Assembly: GCA_050084515.1 (NCBI GenBank)
Contig: CM114274.1
Location: forward strand, 36,890,001-36,954,000
Source of the DNA: Blasia pusilla
Lineage: Eukaryota; Marchantiophyta; Marchantiopsida; Blasiales
Length of the DNA stretch: 64,000 nt
Reading direction: 5' to 3'
In this document: positions 1-11,340 of the stretch, in pieces
Numbering within the stretch: the first letter of the stretch is position 1
Layout of the letters: each line of letters begins with the position of its first letter
Position numbers and translations under genes: made by a program
Notes under the pieces: generated by a model
Database searches by the model: none
Seen by the model: only the letters and a program-made list of their open reading frames with translations
Told to the model about the DNA's origin: nothing

Positions 1-640
1 TGATGACATAAATGCAAACGTTATGTCTCGGTTCCTAGAGAGGTAATCCTTTTAACCTTTATAAAGGAGCTTTTCTTTGGGAAGCTTGGATATTAATATT
101 ACATTTTCTCACAAACTCATTACATTTCGTGTACAAGAGCAAGTTTATCTCAGCGTCGACTCTATTCCAAACGAGGGGATAACTCATATACATCTAACTG
201 AATTTTTGAACACATGCCTGCTTTCAAGACTTCCTTCACATCAATTGTGTCTAAAGATTGATGCACCAATCATGCTCTTACGAAACATGAATGGATCACA
301 TGGACAAGCAAACATGACAAGATTGGTGATTCGTGGATTTATGTAACATTTCATAGATGCTCAAATTATCACAAGTTAGAATATTGGAGATCGAGTTTTT
401 ATTCCACGTATCTCTTTGATTGCATCACAATTCAGATTTTCCATTTGAATTACGTAGGTTTCAATTCCCTATTCAACCGACTTCTCCTATGACTTTTAAT
501 AAATCCCAAGGGCAAATTTTGCAAAAAATGGGCATTTACTAGCCTACTCCTGTATTTTCTCATGGCCAATTGTATATAGCATTATCTAGAATAGGAAAGA
601 GAAATTTCATCCATATTACTCTTGGAAACAATGAACATTC
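1..640 (+). pseudogene. Helitron helicase (Pif1-like) C-terminal relic
   Basis: The reading frame from about 77 to 346 contains APIMLLRNMN followed by a degraded N-G-TRLVIRGF stretch, the late motif of Helitron Pif1-type helicases. Beyond the stop at 344-346, other frames still read VFIPRISLIA, then NKSQGQILQKMGIY and FSHGQLYIALSRIGKRNFIHI-like words up to about 625, which are the last helicase motifs in the right order. Bases 1-76 read as a weak continuation upstream. The relic is broken by frameshifts and stops, and the N-terminal helicase and Rep domains are outside the window or lost. In a live element the protein would be the rolling-circle replication helicase. It fits with the Helitron-like termini seen later in the window. 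Confidence 0.8.
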
Positions 641-2100
641 AAATAAAAATTCAAATAAAAAAGATGTCTACATGCGGAATAATTCATAAAAACATATCGA
701 GATGAAGTAAAATTAAAAAAATAAAATCACATTTGCATATAATTATACACAACACTCCAAAACGGTGTTTTGATATAAAAGTACCGAAAGATACATGTTA
801 AGAATTTAAAGACAGAATTTGTTACGATCTATCATAACACGAGAAATCCAAAAAACATTTAAAAATTAAAAATTAAATTGACTGCTAGAAATTTACTTCT
901 CATTTCAAAACTTACTTCAAATCCACCTTTACATCGTACATTTTCTAATTAAAGTTTTAAAAATAACTCCCAAAACTCAATTTTCAAATTATATGCCGCT
1001 TTCTATAAGCACTCATGGTCGGGAAAATCATTTACACAATCATGGAATTTGAGTGAAAGGGCTTGCATTAAAATATCTAAAAAAGGTTTGTATCAAGCAA
1101 AGATTTAAATTTCATCCCATAATTGATTCTTCAAAATTCCGTTTCAAATTACTTCCGAAGAAACCTATTAGTTCAAAAGGAACATTCCTATTGACTAACA
1201 ATGCCAAATGTGAAAAGGAAAGAAATTCGCAGAGTGAAGGGGCATTTTCCAATACTTGTAAAGATGAGATAACCTATCTGGGAGGAATGATGTATAGAGA
1301 GCAGAAAGAAGATTCCATCCCCGCATCTATTTAAGTTTTTATTCTCATTTACTAGACCGCACTTTCTCTAGGTCGAGTTTACCGCAAATTACCATTTCCA
1401 ATGGTAAAGAATGAGAAAGTATGATTCCACCAAGATTTGGCACAATTTTGATGAAGATCATAAGAGTCTTTAATTATCTTTAGGCTGGTCCATAATCTTG
1501 CTTAGCCGTCCTCACCAAATCTCTTCAATAAATTTTCAACACCAAATTTCCTCTTAAGTATTGCTCCTACCTACTTATTGCCTATGCTATTTCATTCTCC
1601 TTCCCTCATTCATATTGAATCTTTCTAGAGGAGTGGTTCTGGTGATAGCTTGTCCTGACTCTAAAATATTTGCAAGTGACGTTGACGGTTAAAACTTTCA
1701 AGTGCAGGTGACATAACAACTACTCTTTGCACTTCTTAAAGCGTTGGACTACCACATACATGTCCCTCTCATTGATTGGCCAATTTTTGTCCAACTTGAC
1801 TCATACAAGGCGAGTTGATCTACTTCGTTCAATGTTCCTCCATTCACATAGTTTGATGAGACTGTCCAAACTGCGAATGGGACCTGATTTCCAAAAACTT
1901 GAGTATGGGCAGGTTACTCGCTGGAAAAATCAAATTTTCAAATGCTTTTTGGCACTCTGTCCATTACAACAATCTCGATTTTTATGTAAAAGCAAGTCTT
2001 GGATATACCTTCAATAGAAGATCATAGATCCAACAAATGATCAGGTCTTAGTCAAGTTCCTTGGAGTTGGACACCACTTGATAGCTCCAAGCTTGTCATG
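641..2100. other. AT-rich intergenic DNA, no gene seen
   Basis: I see no recognisable coding region. A 93-codon open frame at 1053-1334 has no family motif. The stretch around 1140-1260 weakly resembles DNA at 29.92-30.05 kb that ends in a Helitron-like terminus, so it may be decayed Helitron sequence. Confidence 0.4.
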
Positions 2101-2101
2101 A

Positions 2102-2400
2102 TTAGGTCATATCCCTTAAGATGTCAACTTGTGTCCTAAGAATTCCACTTCTTGGATCATGAAGTGATAGTTTGAAGAGTTTGGCAAACAACTTGTTCTT
2201 CCTTAAACACCCCAAGACTTCTTTGAGGGGAACTTTGTATTTCTCAAAGATCACTAAATAGATAAGGATGTCATCAGAGACCACTACTTACTTATCTAAC
2301 AAATCTTGAAAGATAGAATCCATGAGGGTCATGAAAATGGTTGGCGCATTGGTTAGTTTGAAAGGCATCACTAGAAACCCATAGGATCCAAATCTTGTCC
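2102..2400 (-). pseudogene. Ty3/gypsy reverse transcriptase fragment
   Basis: On the minus strand, about 2400 to 2290 reads [20 protein letters not shown] and then [10 protein letters not shown]; after a stop it continues as VVVSDDILIYL and then KEVLGCLRKNKLFAKL. This is the core of a gypsy reverse transcriptase (FGLTNAPATF, then Y-x-DDILIYS, then HLRxVLxxLRxxxLxAKxxKC). The catalytic Y-x-D-D has become V-S-D-D, and an internal stop separates the two halves, so it is a dead relic. It lies in the same orientation as the gypsy fragment at 4.65-5.42 kb but is an earlier part of pol placed downstream of it, so it must be a separate copy. Confidence 0.85.
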
Positions 2401-3133
2401 TCATTATTATTTTTATTCATCCCCTTTTGTGATTCAGATTTGGTAATAGGGCTCAACATGAGTGAGAAGCATGTTATGACCATGGGACTCCCACAAGAGT
2501 TGACAGATCCACAAGTGTCAAGTGCCCCAACATACACTCGTACCACAAGAGTAAATTGGTGTGCCTTGAGAGTAGAGCAAGTATTGTGAGTCCATGAGGA
2601 AATGAGCCATACAGACATACGTTGGTCAATAGGGACCAAGTATGGCATGTTGGATGTATGGTGGGTCCTATAGTAAGAAGGTTTGCCCATAATATGGTAG
2701 AGGGCCGAGAGCACCTCACATTGTTTAGGTGCCACTGTGGATGGCCTCGCCTCAGTTACACTATGATAATTGTCACCGGTATGGTCATACTAGTGATAGG
2801 TCTTTTAAGCATTGTTGAGAGAAACATCCAAAGGTAAGACAAGGGCTTGGGCATGTCGTGCGCCTATTCCCCTCGAACGTCAATTTTAGTGTTGCGGAAG
2901 TATACGCTCAGTAGGATACGCTCTCATCGCCAACATGCACCCAAATGCACTCACGTTAGTCTGGTTAGGGTCAAGCGGCCTTCCAACCCACCAAGTCCTC
3001 AAATCAGCTTCTCATCAAGCTCAACCTTCCCTCATTCATAGGTTCCCAACAAGGGCAAGTCTTCCAAGACTTGGGACAAAGTTTCTGATTAGTACTGACA
3101 CCTAAAACGATGTTTGCGCGCGTAGCGGTATCA

Positions 3134-4435
3134 TGTCGAGAGCCTTTCTTCGAGTAAGGGCTGACCTTCTAGCTACAGCAGACGTGATTGATGCAAGTTG
3201 AACTCTATTAGAATTTCTCCTTTTTCAGTATAGAATTATTATGTAAATCCTCCATTCTCTCACGACAGGAATCATGAAAGGTAGTACCGAGGCGATCACT
3301 TCTTCATAACATGAAACCCCGAAATTCCTAAATATGAAGTCCTTGTAAACTACTTTACGTTTCTACACAAGGAAAATAGCACAACTAGTGTTAAATCCTA
3401 CTCGAGCAGGCCTATTGATGTCCATGGATACCTATATAAGGACATACAAAATGGAATCCAATGTCCTTCCGTACGTGACTATAGGAAGAATCACCAGAGT
3501 TAGAGATTGCATGACTTGGTTCATGAACGCGTCCCCAAAGTGATAAACTAGATAGCAAGTGAACCAGTGCCTATCTACAAAGAGAATCTTGACGTGGTAC
3601 GGGTTAAGGAAAGGAAAATTCGCCACAACTCGTGCTCCACCTCTATCAAACTTGACAAACATCCTCTACTCTCCTCTAGAATGGGATTTCTAGAGGAGAG
3701 TATAGGATGTTTGTCAAGAGGCAGTTGCTCTCCCAAGAGGGGTAATCCACTCTCATTGGGAAAATAACAAGCCAAACCATCATCTATTTCTAGTATGACT
3801 AAACTCATCTAAGGTGACAAGTCTCTCATCTCCACACATACCACACTCTAGAAACCTATTGTAGAATAGACCAAGGTCAAGTTACTCTCCCAAGAGGGGT
3901 AATCCATTCTCATTGGAAGAGCAAAAAATCCCAAAGCCATACACTCAAAAGTGATATGAGAGACTCAAGATATGAAGTAGAAGGTGATGAACCCTTCAAT
4001 GTCCCTCCTCTTTATATACTCACAAGGGATCCACAAGAGTACGAAATAGAGCTAATCTTATCTTCTGCCATATGGCTTCTTCTCAAGGCTTAGCCAATCA
4101 CATTTTGACACAAGTAGATTTCCTCTTATCTCTTCCAAAATATCCTCTTTTACCCACTTCATATTTTCCAAATTACCCCAACTATCCTAGCCATCAACCA
4201 AGACTACTTTTCATTTTCATTAAAATACCAACCTCACTACTTTACTTTTATAAAGTCATTTTTTATTTATTACCTCTTTTCCTAAAGTTGGGCCCGCATA
4301 AAAGAGGCATCATAAAGAGGTTTAAACATGGGAATTTCCTTCTCCTAAGTTGTAATACTAATAAAACTCTATCTAACAGTTAATGAGGAAGGAGTTTACG
4401 CACTGGCTAATTATACTATACGACAACGATTCCAA
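3134..4435. mobile_element. 1.3-kb LTR-like insertion with TGTCG...CGACA ends
   Basis: Compared with the inverted homologous copy near 52.26 kb, this block is extra. Its ends are TGTCG (3134-3138) and CGACA (4431-4435), the short inverted TG...CA termini expected of an LTR. It has TATA-like words (near 3432 and 4010) and no open reading frame with recognisable motifs. It also holds two direct copies of CAAGAGGGGTAATCCA (about 3735 and 3892) and the hairpin at 3651-3718. I did not find a convincing target-site duplication, so a solo LTR is plausible but not proven. Confidence 0.5.
3651..3718. repeat. 31-bp near-perfect hairpin
   Basis: The left arm is 3651-3681 (starts CTTGACAAACATCC) and the right arm 3688-3718 (ends GGATGTTTGTCAAG), with a 6-base loop TGGGAT and a single mismatch at 3666. 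It sits in the 1.3-kb LTR-like insertion. Such a foldback could be a small MITE-like insertion or give a short hairpin RNA if transcribed. Confidence 0.85.
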
Positions 4436-4652
4436 CTATCCAATGGACCTCGCATGAGCCTCCAACTGAGACTCAAAAATATGAGTCGCGAGTTGGAATC
4501 CAATAGGGACCTCCGAAATTCACTCTATTGGACTTGGTTCGGGTTTTGAATCCCAACGTCAAAACTCCCAATCCGGTCCGTGCCCTTGAGTCGCCCCGCG
4601 GCGCCCAAAGTGGGGCTCGAGTCCCAAGCACCCTTGGAGACCTTCCCCCTTA

Positions 4653-5420
4653 CTAGTACTTATGGGGATTCTTGAGATCTCCCAACCTTTGGGAAAGAGC
4701 ACCCGGGCCCCTCTTTTTGGCCCTCAACCAGACTCCCCATACAGTCGATTTTGGCCCATATCTCGGCTTCTGCATATTGCGACTCAACGCATTTGGAATG
4801 ACATTATCCTTCCCTGGCTTGTGGATCAGTTCCACATTCATAAACACCAAGGTATCATGCCATTGCAGTTGTTTCGGAATCACTCGATCTTGGGTCTCAA
4901 AATACTTGAGTGATACATTATCGGTGAACACTCTAGTCCTGTGAAGTCCCAAATAGTGACGCCACTTCCTCAAGCAATGGACCACCGCGAACAACTCTTT
5001 CTCATGAGTGGGCCACCTCCTCTCGGTGTCGCTGAGCTTCTTGCTCTCATACGCTACAGGTCTCCCTTCTTGTACCAACATTCCTACAATCGCAAAATCA
5101 CTAGCATTAGTATGCACCTCAAACAGCTTGTCGAACTCCGGGAGCTTCAACACTGGCCCGTGCGATAGGATCTCCTTGACTCGGTTGAACGCGTCATTCA
5201 CTTCTCGGGTCCAAGTCATGTTAGCGTACTTCGCGGTCCAATTTGTGAGAGGTCTCACAATCTCGGGAGAATTCCTCACGTAGGTTCGGTAGGACTGCAC
5301 CGCGTCGATAAACCTCCTCATTCCCTTCACTGTGGAAGGCAGGTTCCACTCGGCGATGGCTAGAAATTTCGTGCATATAAAGATAACATTTTTGTCATTT
5401 GAAATGTTCTGTAGAAACAT
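4653..5420 (-). pseudogene. Ty3/gypsy RT-RNase H fragment
   Basis: The 255-codon frame holds the gypsy connection and RNase H region: a thumb/connection segment (GMRRFIDAVQSYRTYVRN), then a degraded RNase H start FEVHTNASDFAIVGMLVQEG, YESKKLSDTERRWPTHEKEL, RKWRHYLGLHRTRVFTDNVS and the end motif HKPGKDNVIPNALSR. The family reads TDASDxAIGxVLxQ at the start; here the first catalytic D is N (HTNASD). The DNA polymerase active site (YxDD) and integrase are missing, and after about residue 215 the frame runs into non-coding element sequence. The first 20-odd codons look like readthrough of flanking DNA. It is non-functional. Confidence 0.85.
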
Positions 5421-6300
5421 ATGTTGCCAACAACCCCCAAAATTTGTTCCATCCTGAGATTTTCATATCTACATATCTCTATCCCTCCCATCCAATGCAT
5501 CATGTGGGGGCACCAAAGTACTCGTGAAAACACTTTCATGATATATCCATTACAATATATTTGTACCGATGCATCACATAGGAATAATGATGTCCTAGTT
5601 AAACCTTTGATTGATCATCTCCATTATGCCTATGAGAATGAACTCTTCAAGCATGCTCAATGAGGCCCAACTCTCTCCCAGTCTCAGATGGGAACTAATT
5701 CTAAGGAAGTTCCTAATCAAAGTAGTTGATGTGAGGTCTACCACATTTTATCTAATGTCACGCCATATCGATAACTAAAATTTCTCATAAGAAATCAGAC
5801 CCTATCGCATGTGCATCTTCATGTCTATATTATTAGTGGAGAGTGCCCCTTTCATTTTCGAACACCTTTCCCCTCGACATCTATAATCCCTCAACCAATA
5901 GGATGGTTTGATCTTTCACCAAATACGATTATCCGAGGTTAGTTTGAGAGATCAACTCAAAATTTTGGGGATTAGTGACATGATTAGTCACAAGATAATT
6001 GTCCAACGTTGATTTTAATTTTGAGAATTTCCATTTCTCATCCCTCGCGTTAGTTGGATAGTGCTAGAGACTCTGATAGCAACATAGGGAGGAAGAAGTC
6101 GAGGACATAACACATGAAAATAGAGACTCTCATAGTGCGAGTGCTTAGCATACAGGGAGTTGGTGTGGAGTTTCCAGGTACCGTCCAATAAACTGTACAC
6201 AAGACTATCTGCCTAACCTGGTGGCTTGGGGATTTGAAGAGTGCAGGTACTTGCTATGCAAGCAATGTGAACACGATCCATGTGCCGATAGAACACAAAT
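5421..6300. other. Intergenic; Helitron-like 5' terminus at 5824
   Basis: I see no gene here. At 5824 the plus strand reads TCTATATTATTAGTGGAGAG, a Helitron-type 5' end (TCTATAYTATTA) of the same kind as those at 30.06-33.64 kb and with the same GAGAGTGCC continuation. No matching CTRR 3' end was identified nearby, so it is listed only as a terminus. Confidence 0.45.
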
Positions 6301-6327
6301 ATATGTTACAAAAAAGGAACATTGCAC

Positions 6328-6333
6328 TTTATT
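6328..6333 (-). terminator. Candidate poly(A) signal of the SPP gene
   Basis: The minus strand reads AATAAA here, about 640 bases past the proposed SPP stop codon at 6971. Nothing between looks coding. The distance is long but possible for a plant 3' UTR; a nearer non-canonical signal cannot be excluded. Confidence 0.3.
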
Positions 6334-6970
6334 CCAAACAGCCACTTATATCCCATAGTGTACAAGAGATGCACTTATAGGAACTCTACAGGGATGGACG
6401 ATTCTCCTGAATATGTACAGCCTTGTAACACCAAGCTTCCTTGATCTGTGAATTTAAACTCATAGAGACAATACACCAAAAGAATCCCACTATCCCAATT
6501 GTTTTGGAATACCTGAACAATGCCAAAAAGACTTCTTACAATCTGCAGAGTAAATGAATCTTGCACAATGGTATCAACACAGCTAGGCCGCTGCTGTACC
6601 CGGCGTCTTGCCCGTATAACCGGTTAGCCAAGTTTGATGAATCTGAGCCCATGCCACCCCGTTTGGTGTGCCATCCTGTGAAGTTAAGTTTCAGCCCACA
6701 AATAATCAGAGCAAAATAAGGGCAGGCCCAGACACAGAATCGCAATCTTATGACTAGTTAACACTTCAGATAGCACGCTGAGATTTGTTTCCCGAGTGTG
6801 AAGCTCAGAGAATTGCATTCACTACTATACCTCAAATTCAGAGATAGAAACTAATCTAAGATCATGCTCTCATCTGTGAGTACAATGAAAAATTCAGTCA
6901 TCCTTTCCCCAACACTCAGCAGGCACAGTTGGAAGTTACAAAGAGCCTCATCTGACTCACAAGCACACTA

Positions 6971-9900
6971 CTACGAAGTTGCAGAGGACGAGTGAACTGG
7001 CTTCCAAGACACAGCCAAGGTCTGACTATCACTATAAATATGACTCATCAGCTATATGCATTCAGAATCCAAATCATCACTAAGATTCTGGGATATGGGA
7101 ACACACCTTCTTCAAAAGAACGGCAGAAGTGAGACGACAGCTTAGTTCATTATCTGCACAGAGTAAACCTATGGTCAGCAGTGCACCTCCTAAACCTGCC
7201 AGCTGGAACTGAAATAAGAAGCAAGTACCAGTTTGAGACTCATATTGGAGTAGTGGATCGAACAAACATCAATACTGATGCTAGAGATTTACTTCTAAGT
7301 AGCTCAGCTTCTTATAGTTTAAGGCTATTTCTTCCTTCTTGGTGAATTGAGGCGGTGTTATTGTGTGAGCCCCATTTACTGCTCTCGTCATGAGCATTTT
7401 CCATCCATTATTTATTTCTGGATGATTTTCTTCAGAGGAACAATCCATGGACTATATGATTACTAACAAATTGTGCAAGCACTGTTTCTGCTGATAGTAG
7501 AAACATTGCAGGCACTGTGTTCTTACTCACACACTGCCCTTCCATCTATCACAGTTGTGAATGACACTATCTGTGGGGCAAAAAACTTTATCTCCGAAAT
7601 GCAATTGAAAGGTATCTTTATACCTGATTTCAGCCATTTGTCGAACTTGGCAGCAAACACCCCCTCTGCAAGCTTTTTGATGCGAATTCGATCGATCCAG
7701 AGTCTAAACCGTTTACCCTTTTGAGAACCATAAAGTAGTCGGCCCCTTTCAAGCACCTTGAGAGGACTCATTTCTATGCCCCAGGGTTCTACCATGGTTG
7801 AGTCAGGCAGCTGCACAAACAGCCAACCCAAGCATTAGCTCACACTGAGGAAATAAATGAGTCTTGAATTAGTCCTATATTTGGGTGCCATATCAATCAA
7901 TATCATCAACCAATACAGCTGGTGTGGGCACATACCACAGTGACTGTAAGCCGCTGAAAGACTGCATCAGTTTGCTCTACTTCTCCCCGGTACCACCTCT
8001 CACAGTGCAACTCATACTCCACAATCTCATGGGCCACGTTAGTGATATCATTTTTTTCCCGAGTAGTCTTGGGCAGAGTTGTTGGGAGATCTCTAGGTGA
8101 CACGTTGGGTGTAAAATTGAAGTGCTGCATAGCCTGAATAATTCCAGCTGCACATCTTTGCGTTGCATGAAAGATGTTGGACCTATCCTTGGCATGCTCC
8201 TGATGCCATTGTAGTAATTCCTCCTGAGCATTTGACACCTGCATGAAAGGAAGGGTTTCCATTTGAACCAGTGTCAGTCATACCGGATAAGAAGTGCATG
8301 AATACCAATAGTAAACACCAGGAAGATACAATCATTGGAACAAAAGCTCATCAGTATATTTGTAACAATACTTGAAATTTGTACAAAACCCAGAATATAC
8401 TCATTTCTACCTACCATCGTCACATTCTTCTTCACATCAAGAAGACAACTATGTATCAAATTGGCCGACTGCACCTCAATGACCTGTGTAGGGCATGGGC
8501 ATGCAAGAATAGAAAAGGAGGGTCCACCCCATTATTTGAGATAGATCTATGCTTGTTGACAGAGGGCTTACAATGACCCCATGCACATCTGCCACCGCAA
8601 AAAGTTCAGCATCATTGCCTGAATCACCACAAACTAGAGTATTCTTTGGCGTGCGTCCCTCGGACTCAAACATTTTTAGTAGGTACACGAGAGCTCGACC
8701 TTTGCCTGCTCCTTCGGGAAGGACATCCAGGTCAATACCTCCACTGTAGATTATCTTTGCCTTGATCTGTGAGTGATCAAGAAAATGGAACTTTGTTAGG
8801 TTATTGCGAAGGAAGGAGATCAAGAAGATTGCATAGACTTTCCTTGAGTCCTACATTTGGGAGTGCAGAGGCCACACTTTTGTGATCAGATGAACCATTT
8901 CCAGTCTTTCAAGACACTTTCATTGACAAGAGAAGGTGTAGCACTCTGCAAATTTCCACTATCAGCATTCCATGTAAACCAATCGTGCTCCATCTCCATC
9001 CATGAACTGCCGACTCGAATTCTGATGTGGGCACACCTCTAACGAGGATGCATCAATCCATCTACATCCAAACAACAAGGCAATATTTCATGTGAAGGAC
9101 CTCCCTACCCAATTTTCGTAGCCTCTACGTATGGTCTCATCCCTTTGCAGGACGCCACTGTAAATTTGCCAAGAAGCGCACTGCTCATTCCTGTAGGTAT
9201 TACCAGAATGAAATCAGCTGGTATCTAATTCTCGAAGAACCTTACCCCGCGAGCTTGAAATCTCTCAGTAAGAACACGCCTCACTCTGTCTGCATCAGCC
9301 TTTTGTACATGAAAGCTGACTTTGAATGGCCTCTGCTCAGACTCCACCTGCCCACACAAGTCGGTCGCTTACTCAATGCTCGCGAACTCCCCCTAGCGAT
9401 CCTAACAGCGTCCAACAAATCATTTATTCCAACACAGCGTTGGAGATTCAGACTTTAAACTCTTTCAGCAAGAATTCACGACAGTCACTCTTGCTTCTGC
9501 CCCCATGTGTGCAGGAAAAAAAAAAAGTGTTTTCTCAACAATAGGGAATGCAGGACTATGACCGTAACTATTGAATCTACTCTGTTCTTCACCTTCAAAA
9601 ATTCCAACCGAGATCATCTGAATTCTGCATTGAATACTTCGGGCTCGGAGGAGACATTCAATACAGAATTCAGATTCCAGCAATTCCATCAACTGCTCTG
9701 CTTGTATCCATTCCCTACGCCACTAGTAACACCAGTTTATTGAATTACCTGAAACTTGAGCGACAATTTTACAGCCTCCTCTACAATTATGTCGCGATTC
9801 CAACCAACACTGAGCTCCTTAGTCCAACCATGGTCCTCCTCCATTGTATCCCCATAGCGAATTTCCGTTCCGACTGACATGATTGCAATCCCAGGAGTCA

Positions 9901-10414
9901 GAAGAGGCACCTCTCTCCTCAACTCATCATACAGGAGAGGAGATCTTCCAGTGGAGAACACCAGCATCGAATTGTGTCTGTAGTGGCCTTCCCACAGTGC
10001 ACCAAATCTCAGCAGGGATGTGTACTCCGGATCCTGATGATCCACCTGAACTCAAAGCCGACTCCACTGCCGTTAGATACCCGTTCCCCTTCATCTTCAT
10101 CATTTCCTGCCCACCCAACACTACATTAATCCGCCATCCGCCCCAATGCACATCGATTCTACGCCCACAACGCCATCGCCCTCCTCTCCACATTGCATCC
10201 CATTTTCGTGCATGCCCCAATCCATGCAACACAACCTTTCCCCCATCCATTCCTGCACGAACAGATGAGACCTACAGAACTACACCACAAGCTGAGCTCA
10301 AACCATCACCAAACAGCTGGGTGCATCCCGAGCACCTCAGCCTGCGATCATACATACCATCGTGTTGTCCAGATCCGACACCACCATGAACTCCGGAGCT
10401 CGCCCCGCCTCCAT
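6971..10414 (-). CDS. SPP: Sucrose-6-phosphate phosphatase, eight exons
   Basis: SPP removes phosphate from sucrose-6-phosphate in the cytosol, the last step of sucrose synthesis after sucrose-phosphate synthase. Proposed exons, in transcription order: 10414-10358, 10045-9749, 9347-9246, 8766-8572, 8238-7936, 7810-7624, 7153-7107 and 7051-6971. All introns are GT-AG, phases agree, and the sum is 422 codons plus stop, close to the roughly 420-425 residues of plant SPPs. HAD motifs are present: SDLDNT with nucleophile D14, STGR with T51, the lysine of GAGKGRAL (about K174) and GDSGND at 199-204. The C-terminal S6PP_C domain follows ([46 protein letters not shown]). The start ATG opens an exon of only 19 codons that ends at DLDNTM before a GTATGT donor. 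The last exon is the weakest call; it is set by its AG acceptor, frame and total length. No damage is seen. Confidence 0.93.
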
Positions 10415-11340
10415 TGCAGCTTCCCCTCCGCTATTCACTCTCCTTCTCCGCTTCCCCACCCACCACTCCTGCAAACATAGCCTCTGCTCAGCTTCAAAAC
10501 TCTCTCTCATCTACGCTTTTCCGTATTTCTTTCTCCCGACTGCGATTGGCCTCAGCTCTCTTCGAATAACTCTAAACGGGATTCTCACGAATTCCTTCCT
10601 CCCCCCGGTTCCCCATCCGCCAACCACTCCCGCCAACCCCTGCAATTTGTGGAATTTCGACGCACTCTCGCACGACATTTCTCGTCCTTTCTTCTCCTTT
10701 TAGCCCCTCTCTCTCTCTTTCTCTCTCTGTGTGTCTGTGTCTGCGTCTCTCTCAGCTTTGCGATGCCGCTGTCGTCGGTTTGAAGACTGCCTTGCCTCCA
10801 GGTTAGCGGGAGGCACCACATGTGGAGGGGAGTTTGGAGAGAGGGGGAGGGGGAGGACCTCCGATTTGGCGGCGGTGGTCGTTGGGCGGTTTTGGTTGGC
10901 CGCTCGCAGTCGTGGAAAGGCAGAGCGAACGTCGCGCGACGAATTGGGAGTGAGTGAAGGTCTCGTCGTCATCTCGAAACGAAGGGCCGCTCCGTGTGTT
11001 AGCCGTATAGATAGATATGTAGATACACGTGGATACCTGTGGCAAGAAGCGAGCTCCACGTGCCGAGGCCGGATTCATACGTTCTCGATCCTGAACGGAG
11101 ATATTAGTACTACTAGTTTGCGTCGGAAGTGTTGTTTTGTCTGGTTTTTGGGTTTTTGGGAGGAGTCCCGCTAACTCGAACGGAATCATGCACTTCGACG
11201 GCCAACGGCCCGCAAGCATCAATCCACTGGAAAGTGCTCCGCCATCATACACGACAGACGGCCGGACGGACGGACGGAGAGAAGGACCGGACGGAAGGAC
11301 GGACGCATCGGAGAGGGGCGAGAGCACACGGAACTAAAAA
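10415..11340 (-). promoter_or_regulatory. Upstream region / 5' UTR of SPP
   Basis: The kilobase upstream of the SPP start codon is GC-rich. On the gene's strand it is purine-rich (plus strand has CTCTCTCTCTTTCTCTCTCT at about 10708-10730). GA/CT tracts are common in plant 5' UTRs and core promoters. I found no clear TATA box at a fixed distance, and the transcription start cannot be placed. The open frames here lack family motifs and overlap on both strands. Confidence 0.45.
11258..11311. repeat. Short CGGA-type simple repeat
   Basis: The tract has repeated CGGACGGACGGA and GGACGGAAGGACGGACG words, an imperfect tetranucleotide repeat at the upstream edge of the SPP promoter region. AT-rich intergenic DNA begins just after it. 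Confidence 0.7.

Larger units (their letters stand above)
2866..5420 (-). mobile_element. Decayed Ty3/gypsy element, 3' part, split by an insertion
   Basis: The minus-strand order is RT end plus RNase H (5420-4653), a non-coding 3' segment (about 4780-4436), an inserted block (4435-3134), and the rest of the non-coding segment (3133-2866). The two non-coding pieces are contiguous in the inverted copy at about 51.9-52.53 kb, where sequence matching 4440 runs straight into sequence matching 3120. Integrase is not seen: the frame goes from the RNase H end (about DNVIPNALSRN) into non-coding DNA. The outer ends of the element could not be set. Confidence 0.65.

Noticed and set aside
10415-11327. 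Long frames upstream of SPP as a separate gene
   Set aside because: Low-complexity R/E/S-rich products on both strands from purine/pyrimidine tracts; better explained as 5' UTR or promoter.
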